37,409 nt of DNA from assembly GCA_016235455.1 (NCBI GenBank), contig JACRKZ010000040.1:1-37409 (forward strand), in the 5' to 3' direction. Below the pieces are notes generated by a model. That model was not told the DNA's origin and searched no databases. It saw nothing but the letters and a program-made list of their open reading frames with translations. The position numbers and the translations under genes are program-made. The DNA is from Armatimonadota bacterium (lineage in GTDB: Bacteria; Armatimonadota; UBA10988). This document shows, one piece after another, positions 28,448 to 36,089 of this stretch (position 1 is its first letter; each line of letters opens with the position of its first letter).

Positions 28448-29011
28448 TCAGTCGTCGGCCCCGGGCGCATAGACCTCGCGCCGCAGGACCCCCACATAGG
28501 GCAGGTTGCGGAAGCGCTGGTTGTAGTCCAGCCCGTAGCCCACCACAAACTCGTCGGGGATTGCCTTCCCCACGTACTCCACCTCGACGGCGACTTGCCG
28601 CCGGCTGGGCTTGTCCAGCAGCGCGCAGGCCACGACCTGCCGCGCGCCCCTCTCAGCCATGGCCCGCCGCAACTGCGCCAGGGTCAGGCCCGTATCCACA
28701 ATGTCCTCGATCAGCACCACCGGCCGATCGGTGATGTCCACGCTCAGGTCCTTGCGCCAGAGCAGCTCGCCGCTGCTCTCCGACCCGTCGTGGTAGCTGC
28801 TCACCGCCACGAAGTCGACCGTCACCTCAAAGGCCAGGCGCCTGATGAGATCGGCCATGAACACCGCCGAGCCGCACAGCGCGCCGACCAGCACCGGGTT
28901 GCGGCCCGCATAGTCGGCTGACAGCCGACCCGCCAGGTCGTCCACCAGGGCAGCGATCTCCTGCTCGGTGACGAGCACGCACGCGATGTCGCTGTCGTGG
29001 CAGGCGGTCAT
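28448..29011 (-). CDS. hpt: Hypoxanthine phosphoribosyltransferase
   Basis: This 187-residue purine salvage enzyme converts hypoxanthine or guanine plus PRPP to IMP or GMP. The PRPP-binding loop V-V-L-I-E-D-I-V-D-T-G lies near 98-108. The substrate-end motifs V-G-A-L-C-G-S-A-V-F (about 42-51) and D-E-F-V-V-G-Y-G-L-D-Y (about 158-168) are both present. I prefer the ATG at 29011, with GGAG 8 bases upstream and a 5-base gap after guaA. An in-frame ATG at 29026 would overlap guaA and lacks a ribosome site. Pairing with guaA makes a purine nucleotide unit. Confidence 0.93.
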   Translation of the reverse strand: MTACHDSDIACVLVTEQEIAALVDDLAGRLSADYAGRNPVLVGALCGSAVFMADLIRRLAFEVTVDFVAVSSYHDGSESSGELLWRKDLSVDITDRPVVLIEDIVDTGLTLAQLRRAMAERGARQVVACALLDKPSRRQVAVEVEYVGKAIPDEFVVGYGLDYNQRFRNLPYVGVLRREVYAPGADD

Positions 29012-29016
29012 GCCGC

Positions 29017-30564
29017 TTACTCCCACTCAATGGTCGCTGGCGGCTTGGAACTCAGGTCATACAGGCAGCGGTTGACGCCCGGCACTTCATTGACCACGCG
29101 CGTGGCGATCTTCTCCATGACCTCGTGGGGCAGCCGCGCCGGCCGTGCCGTCATGAAGTCGTCGGTGGTCACCGCCCGCACAATCACCGGATACAAATAC
29201 GACCGCGCGTCTCCCATGACGCCGACGCTGCGCACCGGCGCGCAGACCGTGAAGTACTGCGCAATGGCACGGTCCAGGCCGGCCAGCGCGATCTCGTCGC
29301 GCAGGATCTTGTCCGACAGCCGCACGATCTCCAGCCGGTCGGGCGTGATCTCGCCCACCACGCGCACGGCCAGGCCAGGGCCGGGGAACGGCTGGCGCCA
29401 GACCATGGAGGCAGGCAGGCCCAACTCCTCACCGACACGCCGCACTTCGTCCTTGAACAGCCAGCGCAGCGGCTCCACCAGCTTGAAGCCGAGCTTCTCG
29501 GGCAGGCCGCCCACATTGTGGTGCGACTTGATCTTGGCCGCCTTGGGGCCGCCGCTCTCGATCACGTCGGGGTAGATGGTGCCCTGGGCCAGGAACTCGA
29601 AGTCGCCCAGCTCGCGCTGGGTGTGCGTGAACACCTCGATGAACTCATGGCCGATGATGCGGCGCTTGCGTTCCGGATCGTCCACGCCCGCCAGCTTGCT
29701 CAGGAAGCGCTCGGAGGCGTCCACCGCCACCAGCTTGAGCCCGCTGTCGGCGAAGGCCGCCTTGACCTGCTCGGCCTCATCGGCGCGCAGCAGGCCGTGG
29801 TCGACGAACACGCAGGTCAGCTGGTCGCCGATGGCGCGATGGGCCAGGGCCGCCAGCACTGCCGAGTCGACGCCGCCGCTGAGCGCGCAGAGCACGCGGC
29901 CCGCGCCCACCTGCTCGCGAATGTTGTCGATGGCGTGGGTGACGAACGAGCCCATGTTCCAGTCGTTGCCGCAACCGCACACGCCGTGCACGAAGTTGGC
30001 CAGCAGCGCGCTGCCTTGCGGCGTATGGGTCACTTCCGGATGGAACTGTACCGCGTAGAACCGCCGCGCGGGATCGCCGATGGCCGCCTCCGCGCAGTTG
30101 TCCGTGGTGGCCAGCCGCAGGAAGCCGTCGGGCAGGCGCTTCGCGGCGTCGCCGTGGCTCATCCAGCACGACATGGACGATGGCAGGCCCGCGGACAGCG
30201 GCGACGCCACATTCCAGGACAGGTCCGCCGAGCCATACTCGCGGCCCTGCCCACCGGCCACTTCGCCGCCCAGGCGCGACACCATGAGGTGCAAGCCATA
30301 GCAGATGCCCAGCACGGGCACGCCCAGCGCGAAGATGCCGGGATCGCAGTCGGGCGCACCGTCCTCGTAGACGCTGGCCGGACCGCCGCTGAGAATGATG
30401 CCGCGGGGACCGCGCTGGGCCAACTGCTCGGCGCTGATCTCGCCCGGCACGATCTCGGCGTAAACGCCCTGTTCGCGCACCTTGCGGGCAATGAGTTGGC
30501 TGTACTGGGCGCCGAAATCGAGTACGAAAACCCGGTCGGCGGGGATCGGTTGCGAAGCGCTCAA
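29017..30564 (-). CDS. guaA: GMP synthase (glutamine-hydrolysing)
   Basis: This 515-residue enzyme converts XMP, ATP and glutamine to GMP. The class I amidotransferase domain has nucleophile C88 (G-I-C-Y-G) and H175/E177 (F-H-P-E). The ATP pyrophosphatase domain has the P-loop S-G-G-V-D-S at 229-234. A dimerisation domain ends in the canonical P-P-A-T-I-E-W-E. The length is typical (about 510-525). The start is TTG at 30564 with AGAGGAG about 7 bases upstream. It is first of the minus-strand cluster and is served by the promoter at 30748-30776. Confidence 0.97.
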   Translation of the reverse strand: MSASQPIPADRVFVLDFGAQYSQLIARKVREQGVYAEIVPGEISAEQLAQRGPRGIILSGGPASVYEDGAPDCDPGIFALGVPVLGICYGLHLMVSRLGGEVAGGQGREYGSADLSWNVASPLSAGLPSSMSCWMSHGDAAKRLPDGFLRLATTDNCAEAAIGDPARRFYAVQFHPEVTHTPQGSALLANFVHGVCGCGNDWNMGSFVTHAIDNIREQVGAGRVLCALSGGVDSAVLAALAHRAIGDQLTCVFVDHGLLRADEAEQVKAAFADSGLKLVAVDASERFLSKLAGVDDPERKRRIIGHEFIEVFTHTQRELGDFEFLAQGTIYPDVIESGGPKAAKIKSHHNVGGLPEKLGFKLVEPLRWLFKDEVRRVGEELGLPASMVWRQPFPGPGLAVRVVGEITPDRLEIVRLSDKILRDEIALAGLDRAIAQYFTVCAPVRSVGVMGDARSYLYPVIVRAVTTDDFMTARPARLPHEVMEKIATRVVNEVPGVNRCLYDLSSKPPATIEWE

Positions 30565-30747
30565 GCCTGCGCTCCTCTATTGGGGCCAAGCTAAGCAGAC
30601 GGCACGACGGTCATCACGCCGCGAAAGGCGTCGTAGACGACGAATGGTAGACACGTGCCGAATAGCCAAGGTTGCTCGGTTCTGATGCCGCGACCCGCGG
30701 CGAACCGATTGGGAGAAATGAACACACCGAGTGGCGTGTCTGACTCA

Positions 30748-30776
30748 CATATACCACACGCCATCGTTGGCGTCAA
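30748..30776 (-). promoter_or_regulatory. Sigma70-type promoter for the guaA-hpt-rho cluster
   Basis: On the minus strand, TTGACG (30776-30771), a 17-bp spacer and TATATG (30753-30748) form a near-consensus promoter. Transcription should start near 30741, giving a leader of about 175 nt before the guaA TTG. I see no known riboswitch in that leader. Confidence 0.75.
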
Positions 30777-30779
30777 GCC

Positions 30780-30808
30780 TTGTCCACCCTGGATCAGTGG
30801 TCTATACT
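30780..30808 (+). promoter_or_regulatory. Sigma70-type promoter for lysA
   Basis: TTGTCC (30780-30785), a 17-bp spacer and TATACT (30803-30808) form a good promoter. Its -35 box is only 3 bp from the -35 box of the divergent guaA promoter, so the two may compete or share a regulator. The start point should be near 30815. Confidence 0.75.
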
Positions 30809-30812
30809 CCCG

Positions 30813-30855
30813 AGCCAATAGCCAGTGTCGACGGGGTCGACACTGACAATTGGCT
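30813..30855 (+). promoter_or_regulatory. Long stem-loop at the start of the lysA transcript
   Basis: Two perfect helices form one hairpin: 7 bp (30813-30819/30849-30855) and 10 bp (30823-30832/30836-30845). They are separated by a 3x3 internal loop and closed by GGG. It begins about at the expected +1 and ends 2 bases before the TTGGGAGAG ribosome site of lysA. It could stabilise the 5' end, bind a regulator as DNA dyad, or modulate translation. Confidence 0.65.
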
Positions 30856-30871
30856 TTGGGAGAGTCGTTCC

Positions 30872-32185
30872 ATGATGCAGCTTGGCACTCAGCGCGTGCG
30901 TCCCGATGGTCACCTGGAGATCGGTGGCTGCGATGTCACCGAATTGGCAGCGACCTACGGCACGCCGCTGTACGTGCTCGACGAGGCCCACCTGCGCGCC
31001 TGCTGCCGCGCCTACCGCGACACGCTGGCGGCGCATTGCCAGCGCTCCAAGGCGTTCTACGCCTCCAAGGCGCTGTCCACCTCGGCCGTGGCCGGCATCG
31101 TGGCCGCCGAGGGCCTGGGGCTCGACGTGGCTTCGGGCGGCGAACTGCTGACCGCGCTGGCCGGTGGCGCGCCGGCCGCCGACCTCATGCTGCACGGCAA
31201 CTTCAAGGCCGAAGCCGAGATGCGCCTGGCGCTCGAGCGCGGCGTCGGCCGCATCTGCGTGGACAGTGTCGACGAGATCCGCGCCTGGCAGGCGCTGGCC
31301 GAGGAACTCGATGCCCGGCCTCGCATTCTGCTGCGCGCCAACCCCAACGTGAAGCCCAAGACCCACACCTCGATTCAGGTGGGCCAGTTGGACAGCAAGT
31401 TCGGTCTGAGCATCCTGTCCGGCGCGGCCATGGAAGCGGTCGAGGTGGCGCTGTCCTGCGACCGTCTCGAGTTGGCCGGGCTGCACTGCCATATCGGTTC
31501 ACAGGTGCTGGGCTGGCAGGCCTTCGCGCAGGCCGCGGGCGAGCTGGCTGACTTCATGGCCGCCATTCGCGACCGGTTCGGCGTGACGCTCGACGAGATC
31601 GACCTGGGCGGCGGCCTGGGCATCCGCTACCTGCCCGAGCATCAGCCGCCGGCCATCGCCGAGTTCGTCAGCCATGTGGTCTCCGCGCTGCTGGCCAAGC
31701 TGGCCGAACTGGGCCTGCCCGAGCCGCTGATCATGATGGAGCCCGGCCGCAGTCTGGTGGGCGAGGCCGGCACGACCCTCTACACGGTCGGCCCGGTCAA
31801 GGTCATCCCTGGAGTGCGCACCTACGTCAGCGTCGACGGCGGCCTGAGCGACAACCCGCGACCAGAGATGTATGGCGCGGAGTACAACGTGTTCATCGCC
31901 AACCGCGCGGCCGACACGCCGGACACCGTGGTCACCGTGTCGGGCAAGCACTGCGAGACCGACACGCTGTTCCGCGACGTGACCGTGGCGGCGCCCCGCC
32001 GCGGCGACCTGCTGGCGGTGCAGAGCACCGGCGCCTACAACTACGCCATGGCCAGCAACTACAACCGCCTGCCACGCCCGGCCATGGTCACCGTGGCCGA
32101 CGGCCAGGCCGAGCTGATTGTGCGGCGCGAGACAGCCGAGGACCTGCTCGCCTGTGACCTGCTGCCCGCACGGCTCCAAGGCTGA
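30872..32185 (+). CDS. lysA: Diaminopimelate decarboxylase (fold type III PLP enzyme)
   Basis: This 437-residue enzyme catalyses the last step of lysine synthesis, meso-diaminopimelate to lysine. PLP lysine K66 is in Y-A-S-K-A. H-C-H-I-G-S-Q near 203-209, G-G-G-L-G at about 246 and E-P-G-R-S at about 289 bind the cofactor. The active-site C-E-T-D (about 359) and the G-A-Y-N-Y-A-M motif are in place and support DAP decarboxylase over other type III decarboxylases. The ATG at 30872 has GGGAGAG 8 bases upstream; a second ATG follows at once. It is separated by only 5 bases from the macro-CHAT gene, so both are probably co-transcribed. Confidence 0.94.
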   Translation: MMQLGTQRVRPDGHLEIGGCDVTELAATYGTPLYVLDEAHLRACCRAYRDTLAAHCQRSKAFYASKALSTSAVAGIVAAEGLGLDVASGGELLTALAGGAPAADLMLHGNFKAEAEMRLALERGVGRICVDSVDEIRAWQALAEELDARPRILLRANPNVKPKTHTSIQVGQLDSKFGLSILSGAAMEAVEVALSCDRLELAGLHCHIGSQVLGWQAFAQAAGELADFMAAIRDRFGVTLDEIDLGGGLGIRYLPEHQPPAIAEFVSHVVSALLAKLAELGLPEPLIMMEPGRSLVGEAGTTLYTVGPVKVIPGVRTYVSVDGGLSDNPRPEMYGAEYNVFIANRAADTPDTVVTVSGKHCETDTLFRDVTVAAPRRGDLLAVQSTGAYNYAMASNYNRLPRPAMVTVADGQAELIVRRETAEDLLACDLLPARLQG

Positions 32186-32190
32186 TCCAC

Positions 32191-33762
32191 ATGGCACAAG
32201 ATGGACTGCCGCCGGCGGTCGCGGGCCTGGCCAAGACCTATCTGGTCAACCGCACGCTGCTCCAGATCTATCTGGGCGATATCACCACGGCGGAAGTGGG
32301 CGCCGTGGTCAACCCCGAGCACCGCGACCTGGAGATGGACTCGCCCGACGGGCAGAGCGTCTCGGCGGCCATTCGGCGCGCCGGCGGCGAAGAGATTGCC
32401 ATCGCCCTCAAGGGCCACGGCCCCACCGAACTGGGCGAGGTCATCGCCACCCACGCTGGTGAGCTGCCGGCCAAGTTCGTGCTGCATGCGGCGGTGGTGG
32501 ATGAGGTCGACGGCCGGCTGCTGACCACCGAGGACATCATCGCCCAGGCGACGTTCAACGTGCTGCGGCGCGCCGACGCGCTGAACATCCGCACCATCGC
32601 CTTCCCCGCGTTCGGCGTCGGCCGCACCGACATCGACGACGAAGCCGCCGCGCGCGCGATGATCGGCACCATGACGCGCTATCTGCGCGGCACGACGCGC
32701 CTGGAACGCGTGGTGTTGGCGCTGGTGCAGCCGAGCACGTTCATCGCCTTCTTCGAGGCCGCCGTGCGCGACGCCCTGCAGCGCGAGAGCGCGCTGGAGC
32801 TCAATGTCGGCCGCACCGATGGCGACCTGACGTTCCACTTCGCCGGTGACGGCGCGGTGGTCAGCAAGTCGCAGGTGCCCTATGCCGCCGACGAGCTCGA
32901 CGCGGTCAATGAGCGGCTGCGGTCGCTGGCCAGCCAGACCATCGTGGGCGCGGACGATGTGGCCGAGCTGCGCGCGCTGGGTCGTCACCTCCACGATTCG
33001 TGCCTGAGCGACGAAGTCAAGGCGCAGCTGGCCGCCTCCGACGTCGAGAACCTGCTGCTGCGGCTCGACGAGACGGTCATGCACATCCCCTGGGAGCTGG
33101 CCCACGACGGGCAGCAGTTCCTCTGCCGCCGGTTCAACCTGGGCCGCCAGGTGGTGGCGCTACAGGCCTCGACCAGCACCGCGCCGCCGCCCACCGAGCC
33201 GCCGCGCCGCCTGCTGGTAGCGTTCAACCCCACCGGCGACCTGGACGGCGCCGAACGCGAGGCTCGGCTGCTGCTGTCGCACTTCGACGCCTCGCGCTGC
33301 CCGTGGACTGTCGAGGCGTTGGGGCACGAGCGGCTCGATCCGCTGCGCCTGGCGCTGGCCATCCAGGAGGCCGATATTGTGCACTACACCGGCCACGCCG
33401 ACCCCGGCGAGGGCGGCTGGCGGCTGAGTTCGGGCGTGTTCGGCGCCGAACGCTTCTCGCGCCTGGCACGCAAGCCGCGGCTGGTCTTCGCCAACGCCTG
33501 CCACACCGGCGGCGCGCTGGCGCTGGGCCATCAGTTCCTGCTGGCCGGAGTGCAGAGCTATGTCGGCAACCTGTGGACAGTGCCCGACGTGCCCGCCAGC
33601 ACCTTTGCCGTGGCCTTCTATGACGCGCTGCTGGCCGGCACCAACTTCGGCCGCGCCATGCGTATCGCCCGCGAGCGCGTGGCCGAGCTGCCCAGCGCCG
33701 GCGCGTTGGCCTGGGCCGGCTATGTGTTCTACGGCGACCCGCGGTGGCGGCTGGGGGTCTAG
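32191..33762 (+). CDS. Macro domain-CHAT protease fusion protein
   Basis: This 523-residue soluble protein joins two domains. Residues about 24-190 are a macro domain: L-G-D-I-T (28-32), V-V-N at 39-41, A-A-I-R-R-A-G-G (59-66), L-P-A-K-F-V-L-H (92-99), and I-A-F-P-A-F-G-V-G (136-144). The usual glycine-rich loop is degenerate (S-P-D-G-Q-S-V). Residues about 285-523 are a CHAT (caspase HetF-associated with TPRs) domain: I-P-W-E-L (299-303), Y-T-G-H-A-D with catalytic His402, and A-N-A-C-H-T-G with catalytic Cys437. The dyad is intact. The macro part suggests sensing of ADP-ribose or a related nucleotide and the CHAT part suggests proteolysis. It follows lysA by 5 bases and precedes a sigma factor and an anti-sigma-like gene. 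Confidence 0.85.
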   Translation: MAQDGLPPAVAGLAKTYLVNRTLLQIYLGDITTAEVGAVVNPEHRDLEMDSPDGQSVSAAIRRAGGEEIAIALKGHGPTELGEVIATHAGELPAKFVLHAAVVDEVDGRLLTTEDIIAQATFNVLRRADALNIRTIAFPAFGVGRTDIDDEAAARAMIGTMTRYLRGTTRLERVVLALVQPSTFIAFFEAAVRDALQRESALELNVGRTDGDLTFHFAGDGAVVSKSQVPYAADELDAVNERLRSLASQTIVGADDVAELRALGRHLHDSCLSDEVKAQLAASDVENLLLRLDETVMHIPWELAHDGQQFLCRRFNLGRQVVALQASTSTAPPPTEPPRRLLVAFNPTGDLDGAEREARLLLSHFDASRCPWTVEALGHERLDPLRLALAIQEADIVHYTGHADPGEGGWRLSSGVFGAERFSRLARKPRLVFANACHTGGALALGHQFLLAGVQSYVGNLWTVPDVPASTFAVAFYDALLAGTNFGRAMRIARERVAELPSAGALAWAGYVFYGDPRWRLGV

Positions 33763-33773
33763 GCCTACCGCGA

Positions 33774-33794
33774 CTCGACCAGCGCCCGGTCGAG
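33774..33794. other. Hairpin between macro-CHAT and sigma genes
   Basis: A 7-bp perfect stem (CTCGACC/GGTCGAG, 33774-33780 with 33788-33794) lies 12 bases after the macro-CHAT stop, within the 82-bp gap before the sigma gene. There is no T-run. It may reduce read-through or stabilise mRNA. I find no promoter in the gap. Confidence 0.35.
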
Positions 33795-33844
33795 GGCGAC
33801 TGCCCGCCATTAAGAGTCGCGGCACACGGAGGTTCCTACTCACG

Positions 33845-34474
33845 GTGGATGTCGAAGCACTGCTCCTGGCCATGCGCGATGGTGACGAAGCCGCCGGCTC
33901 GACGCTGGTGGAGCGTTACCGGCCCTTCGTCGTGGCACGGCTGCGTGGCGCCAAGCACGCGCGCAACTGGTTCTGGCTCGACGACCTGGACGACGTGGCG
34001 CAGGCGGTGCTGGTGCGCTTCGTGGAAGCCGTGCGCGCCGAGCGCTTCCGCTTCCGCGACGAGAGCCAGTTGCGCGGGTTTCTGGTGCGCACGACGTTCT
34101 ACACGGTGATGAAGCGGCGCGACCAGATCACCGAGGCGCTGGGCGAGGACGACGAGCCGCGCCTGCACCTGCTGGCGCCCGAGCAGGCGGCCGCGTTCGA
34201 CCTGGGCCAGTTTGCCGACGCCGCGTTCGACACGCTCGGCCGGCGCCAGTGTCTGGACGAGCTGTATCGCGCGGTGGACAGCCTGCAGGAGGCGCGGTCC
34301 GAGGTGCTGCGGCTGACGCTGCTGGGCTTCGCCCCGCGCGAGATCGCGCCGGTCATGGGACGCAGCACCAATGCCGTATCGGTGCTCAAGACCCACGCGC
34401 TGGAAGACCTGCGCGCGGCGCTGGAGAAGACCGAGTTCATGACCAACTGTGGCCGCTACTTCCTGGGCGGCTGA
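33845..34474 (+). CDS. ECF-like RNA polymerase sigma factor
   Basis: This 209-residue sigma70-family protein has region 2 at about 20-92, with D-D-V-A-Q-A-V-L-V-R-F-V-E-A and R-G-F-L-V-R-T-T. Region 4 at about 138-192 has D-S-L-Q-E-A-R-S-E-V-L, G-F-A-P-R-E-I-A-P-V-M-G-R-S-T-N-A-V and the closing helix. Regions 1.1 and 3 are absent, as in ECF factors. The start chosen is GTG at 33845 with GGAGG 12 bases upstream, a slightly long spacing; no in-frame ATG is near. The anti-sigma-like gene begins 11 bases after its stop. Target promoters are unknown, and the operon may be autoregulated. Confidence 0.88.
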   Translation: MDVEALLLAMRDGDEAAGSTLVERYRPFVVARLRGAKHARNWFWLDDLDDVAQAVLVRFVEAVRAERFRFRDESQLRGFLVRTTFYTVMKRRDQITEALGEDDEPRLHLLAPEQAAAFDLGQFADAAFDTLGRRQCLDELYRAVDSLQEARSEVLRLTLLGFAPREIAPVMGRSTNAVSVLKTHALEDLRAALEKTEFMTNCGRYFLGG

Positions 34475-34485
34475 CGGAGAAGGCA

Positions 34486-35091
34486 ATGCGTGCACGAGGC
34501 TTGGAGGCGGCTCTGACGGTGTTCTCGCCGGCGCGGCGCGGGTTCTGCCCGAGCCGTGAGGACCTGGTGTCCTATTTCGACGCCGTACTGACCGCCGAGG
34601 GCATGGCCGCCACGCGGGCGCACCTGGCCGTCTGCCCGTTCTGCACCGCCGATCTGGAAGACCTGACCGCCCTGGCCACGCCGCCGCTGCTCGAGGCCGT
34701 GGTGCAGATTGTGCGCGGCGGCCTGAAGCTGCTCAGCCACAGTTTCGAGGCGCACGCGGCGCTCACGCCGGCGACGGCGCGCGGCGCCGCGTCGGCCGCG
34801 GTCGAACTCACCACCGCCGCCGAAGACGGCGAACTGCACCTGCGTCTGCACCGCAACCCGGCCGCGTCGCCCGACTTGCGCGTGCAGTTGGCCGCGGTCA
34901 CCAGCCAGGGCCGCGTGCGGGTCAGCCTGTACCGCTCCGATGCACTACTGGAATCGCACCTGTCCGACGGCGACGAGGTGCTCTTTGCGGCCGTGGAGCC
35001 CGGCGACTATCGCCTCACGCTCGCCCCCGTGGACGGCGACGAAGTAGCGCGGGTGGCGCTGCGCATCGAAGACGAGACCGCCGGCAGTTGA
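34486..35091 (+). CDS. Soluble zinc-finger anti-sigma-like protein with C-terminal beta domain
   Basis: This 201-residue protein has a zinc-binding anti-sigma motif near the N-terminus: C21, then H46-x3-C50-x2-C53 (H-L-A-V-C-P-F-C), the ZAS signature that binds Zn and holds ECF factors. No transmembrane helix is present, unlike most anti-sigma factors. A helical linker covers about 65-110. A beta-rich domain of about 115-193 follows (E-L-H-L-R-L-H, V-R-V-S-L-Y-R, G-D-Y-R-L-T-L). The ATG at 34486 has GGAGAAGG upstream. Its position directly after the sigma gene supports a regulator-partner relationship. The C-terminal domain could be the sensor or the protease-sensitive part. Confidence 0.78.
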   Translation: MRARGLEAALTVFSPARRGFCPSREDLVSYFDAVLTAEGMAATRAHLAVCPFCTADLEDLTALATPPLLEAVVQIVRGGLKLLSHSFEAHAALTPATARGAASAAVELTTAAEDGELHLRLHRNPAASPDLRVQLAAVTSQGRVRVSLYRSDALLESHLSDGDEVLFAAVEPGDYRLTLAPVDGDEVARVALRIEDETAGS

Positions 35092-35138
35092 CGTGGCCCC
35101 ATCCTGGTGGTACCCGTAGGGCCATCAGGAGCAGAGCC

Positions 35139-35933
35139 TTGCAGGTTGGCATCACTCATCTCGTCTGCCGCGGTGACGGCACGCTGCCCGAAGTGCTCGA
35201 CAAGGCCAAAGCCGCGGGCTACGAGGGCATGGAAGTCCTCTTCACCGACTACCTCACCACCGACAGCACGGCCGCGGACCTGGACAAGGTGCGCGCCGCA
35301 TTCGACGCGGCCGGCATGACCATGCAGTCCATGTGCGGCGCCGGCGGCATTCGCGGCAGCCTGGCCACCGGGGTCGAGGCCGACGCCGAGGAGTACCGCC
35401 GCACCACTGCCCTGGCCGCGCGGGCCTGCGCCTATCTGGGCATCGACACCGTGCTGCTCGTGCCCGGCGGCGTGACCCCCGACCATCCCTACGATCTGGT
35501 CGTCGAACGCGTCACCGAAGGGCTCAAGTCGCTGCGGCCCATCGCTGACGAGACCGGCGTCAACCTGGCCGTGGAGTACGTCTGGAACGACGCCTTCCTC
35601 AGCCCGCTGGAGATGCGCGCCGCCCTGGACGCCGCTGATCATCCGCACATCGGCTTCTACATGGACACGGGCAACATGCTGGCCTTCGCGTGGCCCGAGC
35701 AGTGGATCCGCATCCTTGGCCGCCACATCAAGAAGGTCCACGTCAAGAACTTCCGCCGCCGCCCGCACTGGGACTGGCCCAGCCTGCTGAGCGTGGGCGA
35801 TGTGGATTGGCCGCGAGTCATGGCCGCTTTGGCCGACATCGGCTACGATGGTGCTCTGATTTCGGAGATGTCGGGCACCTGGGACGAGCACGCCGAGAAC
35901 GCGCGGTTCATCCAGGGCCTGATCGCCGGCTGA
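35139..35933 (+). CDS. Sugar phosphate isomerase/epimerase-family TIM barrel
   Basis: This 264-residue protein has the AP-endonuclease-2/xylose-isomerase-like fold. Expected metal-site positions are visible: E in A-V-E-Y-V-W-N (about 147), D-x-G-N in Y-M-D-T-G-N (about 173-178), V-H-V-K-N near 201-205 and S-E-M-S near 246-249. A start at TTG 35139 is preferred: AGGAG lies 8 bases upstream and the first barrel strand (Q-V-G-I-T) follows. The open frame extends upstream to overlap the preceding gene without family similarity. Homologues act on myo-inositol derivatives, hydroxypyruvate, psicose and others, so the substrate is open. The stop abuts a palindromic element. Confidence 0.82.
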   Translation: MQVGITHLVCRGDGTLPEVLDKAKAAGYEGMEVLFTDYLTTDSTAADLDKVRAAFDAAGMTMQSMCGAGGIRGSLATGVEADAEEYRRTTALAARACAYLGIDTVLLVPGGVTPDHPYDLVVERVTEGLKSLRPIADETGVNLAVEYVWNDAFLSPLEMRAALDAADHPHIGFYMDTGNMLAFAWPEQWIRILGRHIKKVHVKNFRRRPHWDWPSLLSVGDVDWPRVMAALADIGYDGALISEMSGTWDEHAENARFIQGLIAG

Positions 35934-36037
35934 TACCGAATCTCTGTGACGATCCACAGTGACATAGATTACACAGATGGCGGATCGGTCCATCTGTGCG
36001 ATGTGCGTCATCTGTGGATCGCCACAGAGATTCGGTA
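35934..36037. repeat. 104-bp palindromic element (MITE/REP-like)
   Basis: Outer arms of 25 bp (35934-35958 and 36013-36037) are complementary except for one position. The interior also folds back: CACAGATGG/CCATCTGTG is a perfect 9-bp stem at the tip, with a partly paired shaft between. The unit starts exactly after the stop of the sugar-isomerase gene and ends 52 bases before metF. The CATCTGTG/ATCTGTGGATC words recur in both arms and again at 36048-36056. It contains no gene. Confidence 0.75.
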
Positions 36038-36089
36038 CGAGGCAACCATCTGTGGATGGGCTGCCCACCTGTCAAAGCACGGAGCGTTG

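Noticed and set aside
26879..28921. 680-codon plus-strand open frame opposite rho and hpt
   Set aside because: It is antisense to rho and hpt, which have unmistakable motifs. Its length reflects high GC content and few stop codons.
30565..30747. Possible purine riboswitch or leader peptide before guaA
   Set aside because: The leader of about 175 nt lacks the conserved purine-riboswitch core that I know. A short GTG-initiated frame there has no ribosome site.
36038..36089. SAM or cobalamin riboswitch before metF
   Set aside because: Only about 52 bases separate the palindrome from metF and no riboswitch consensus is visible.
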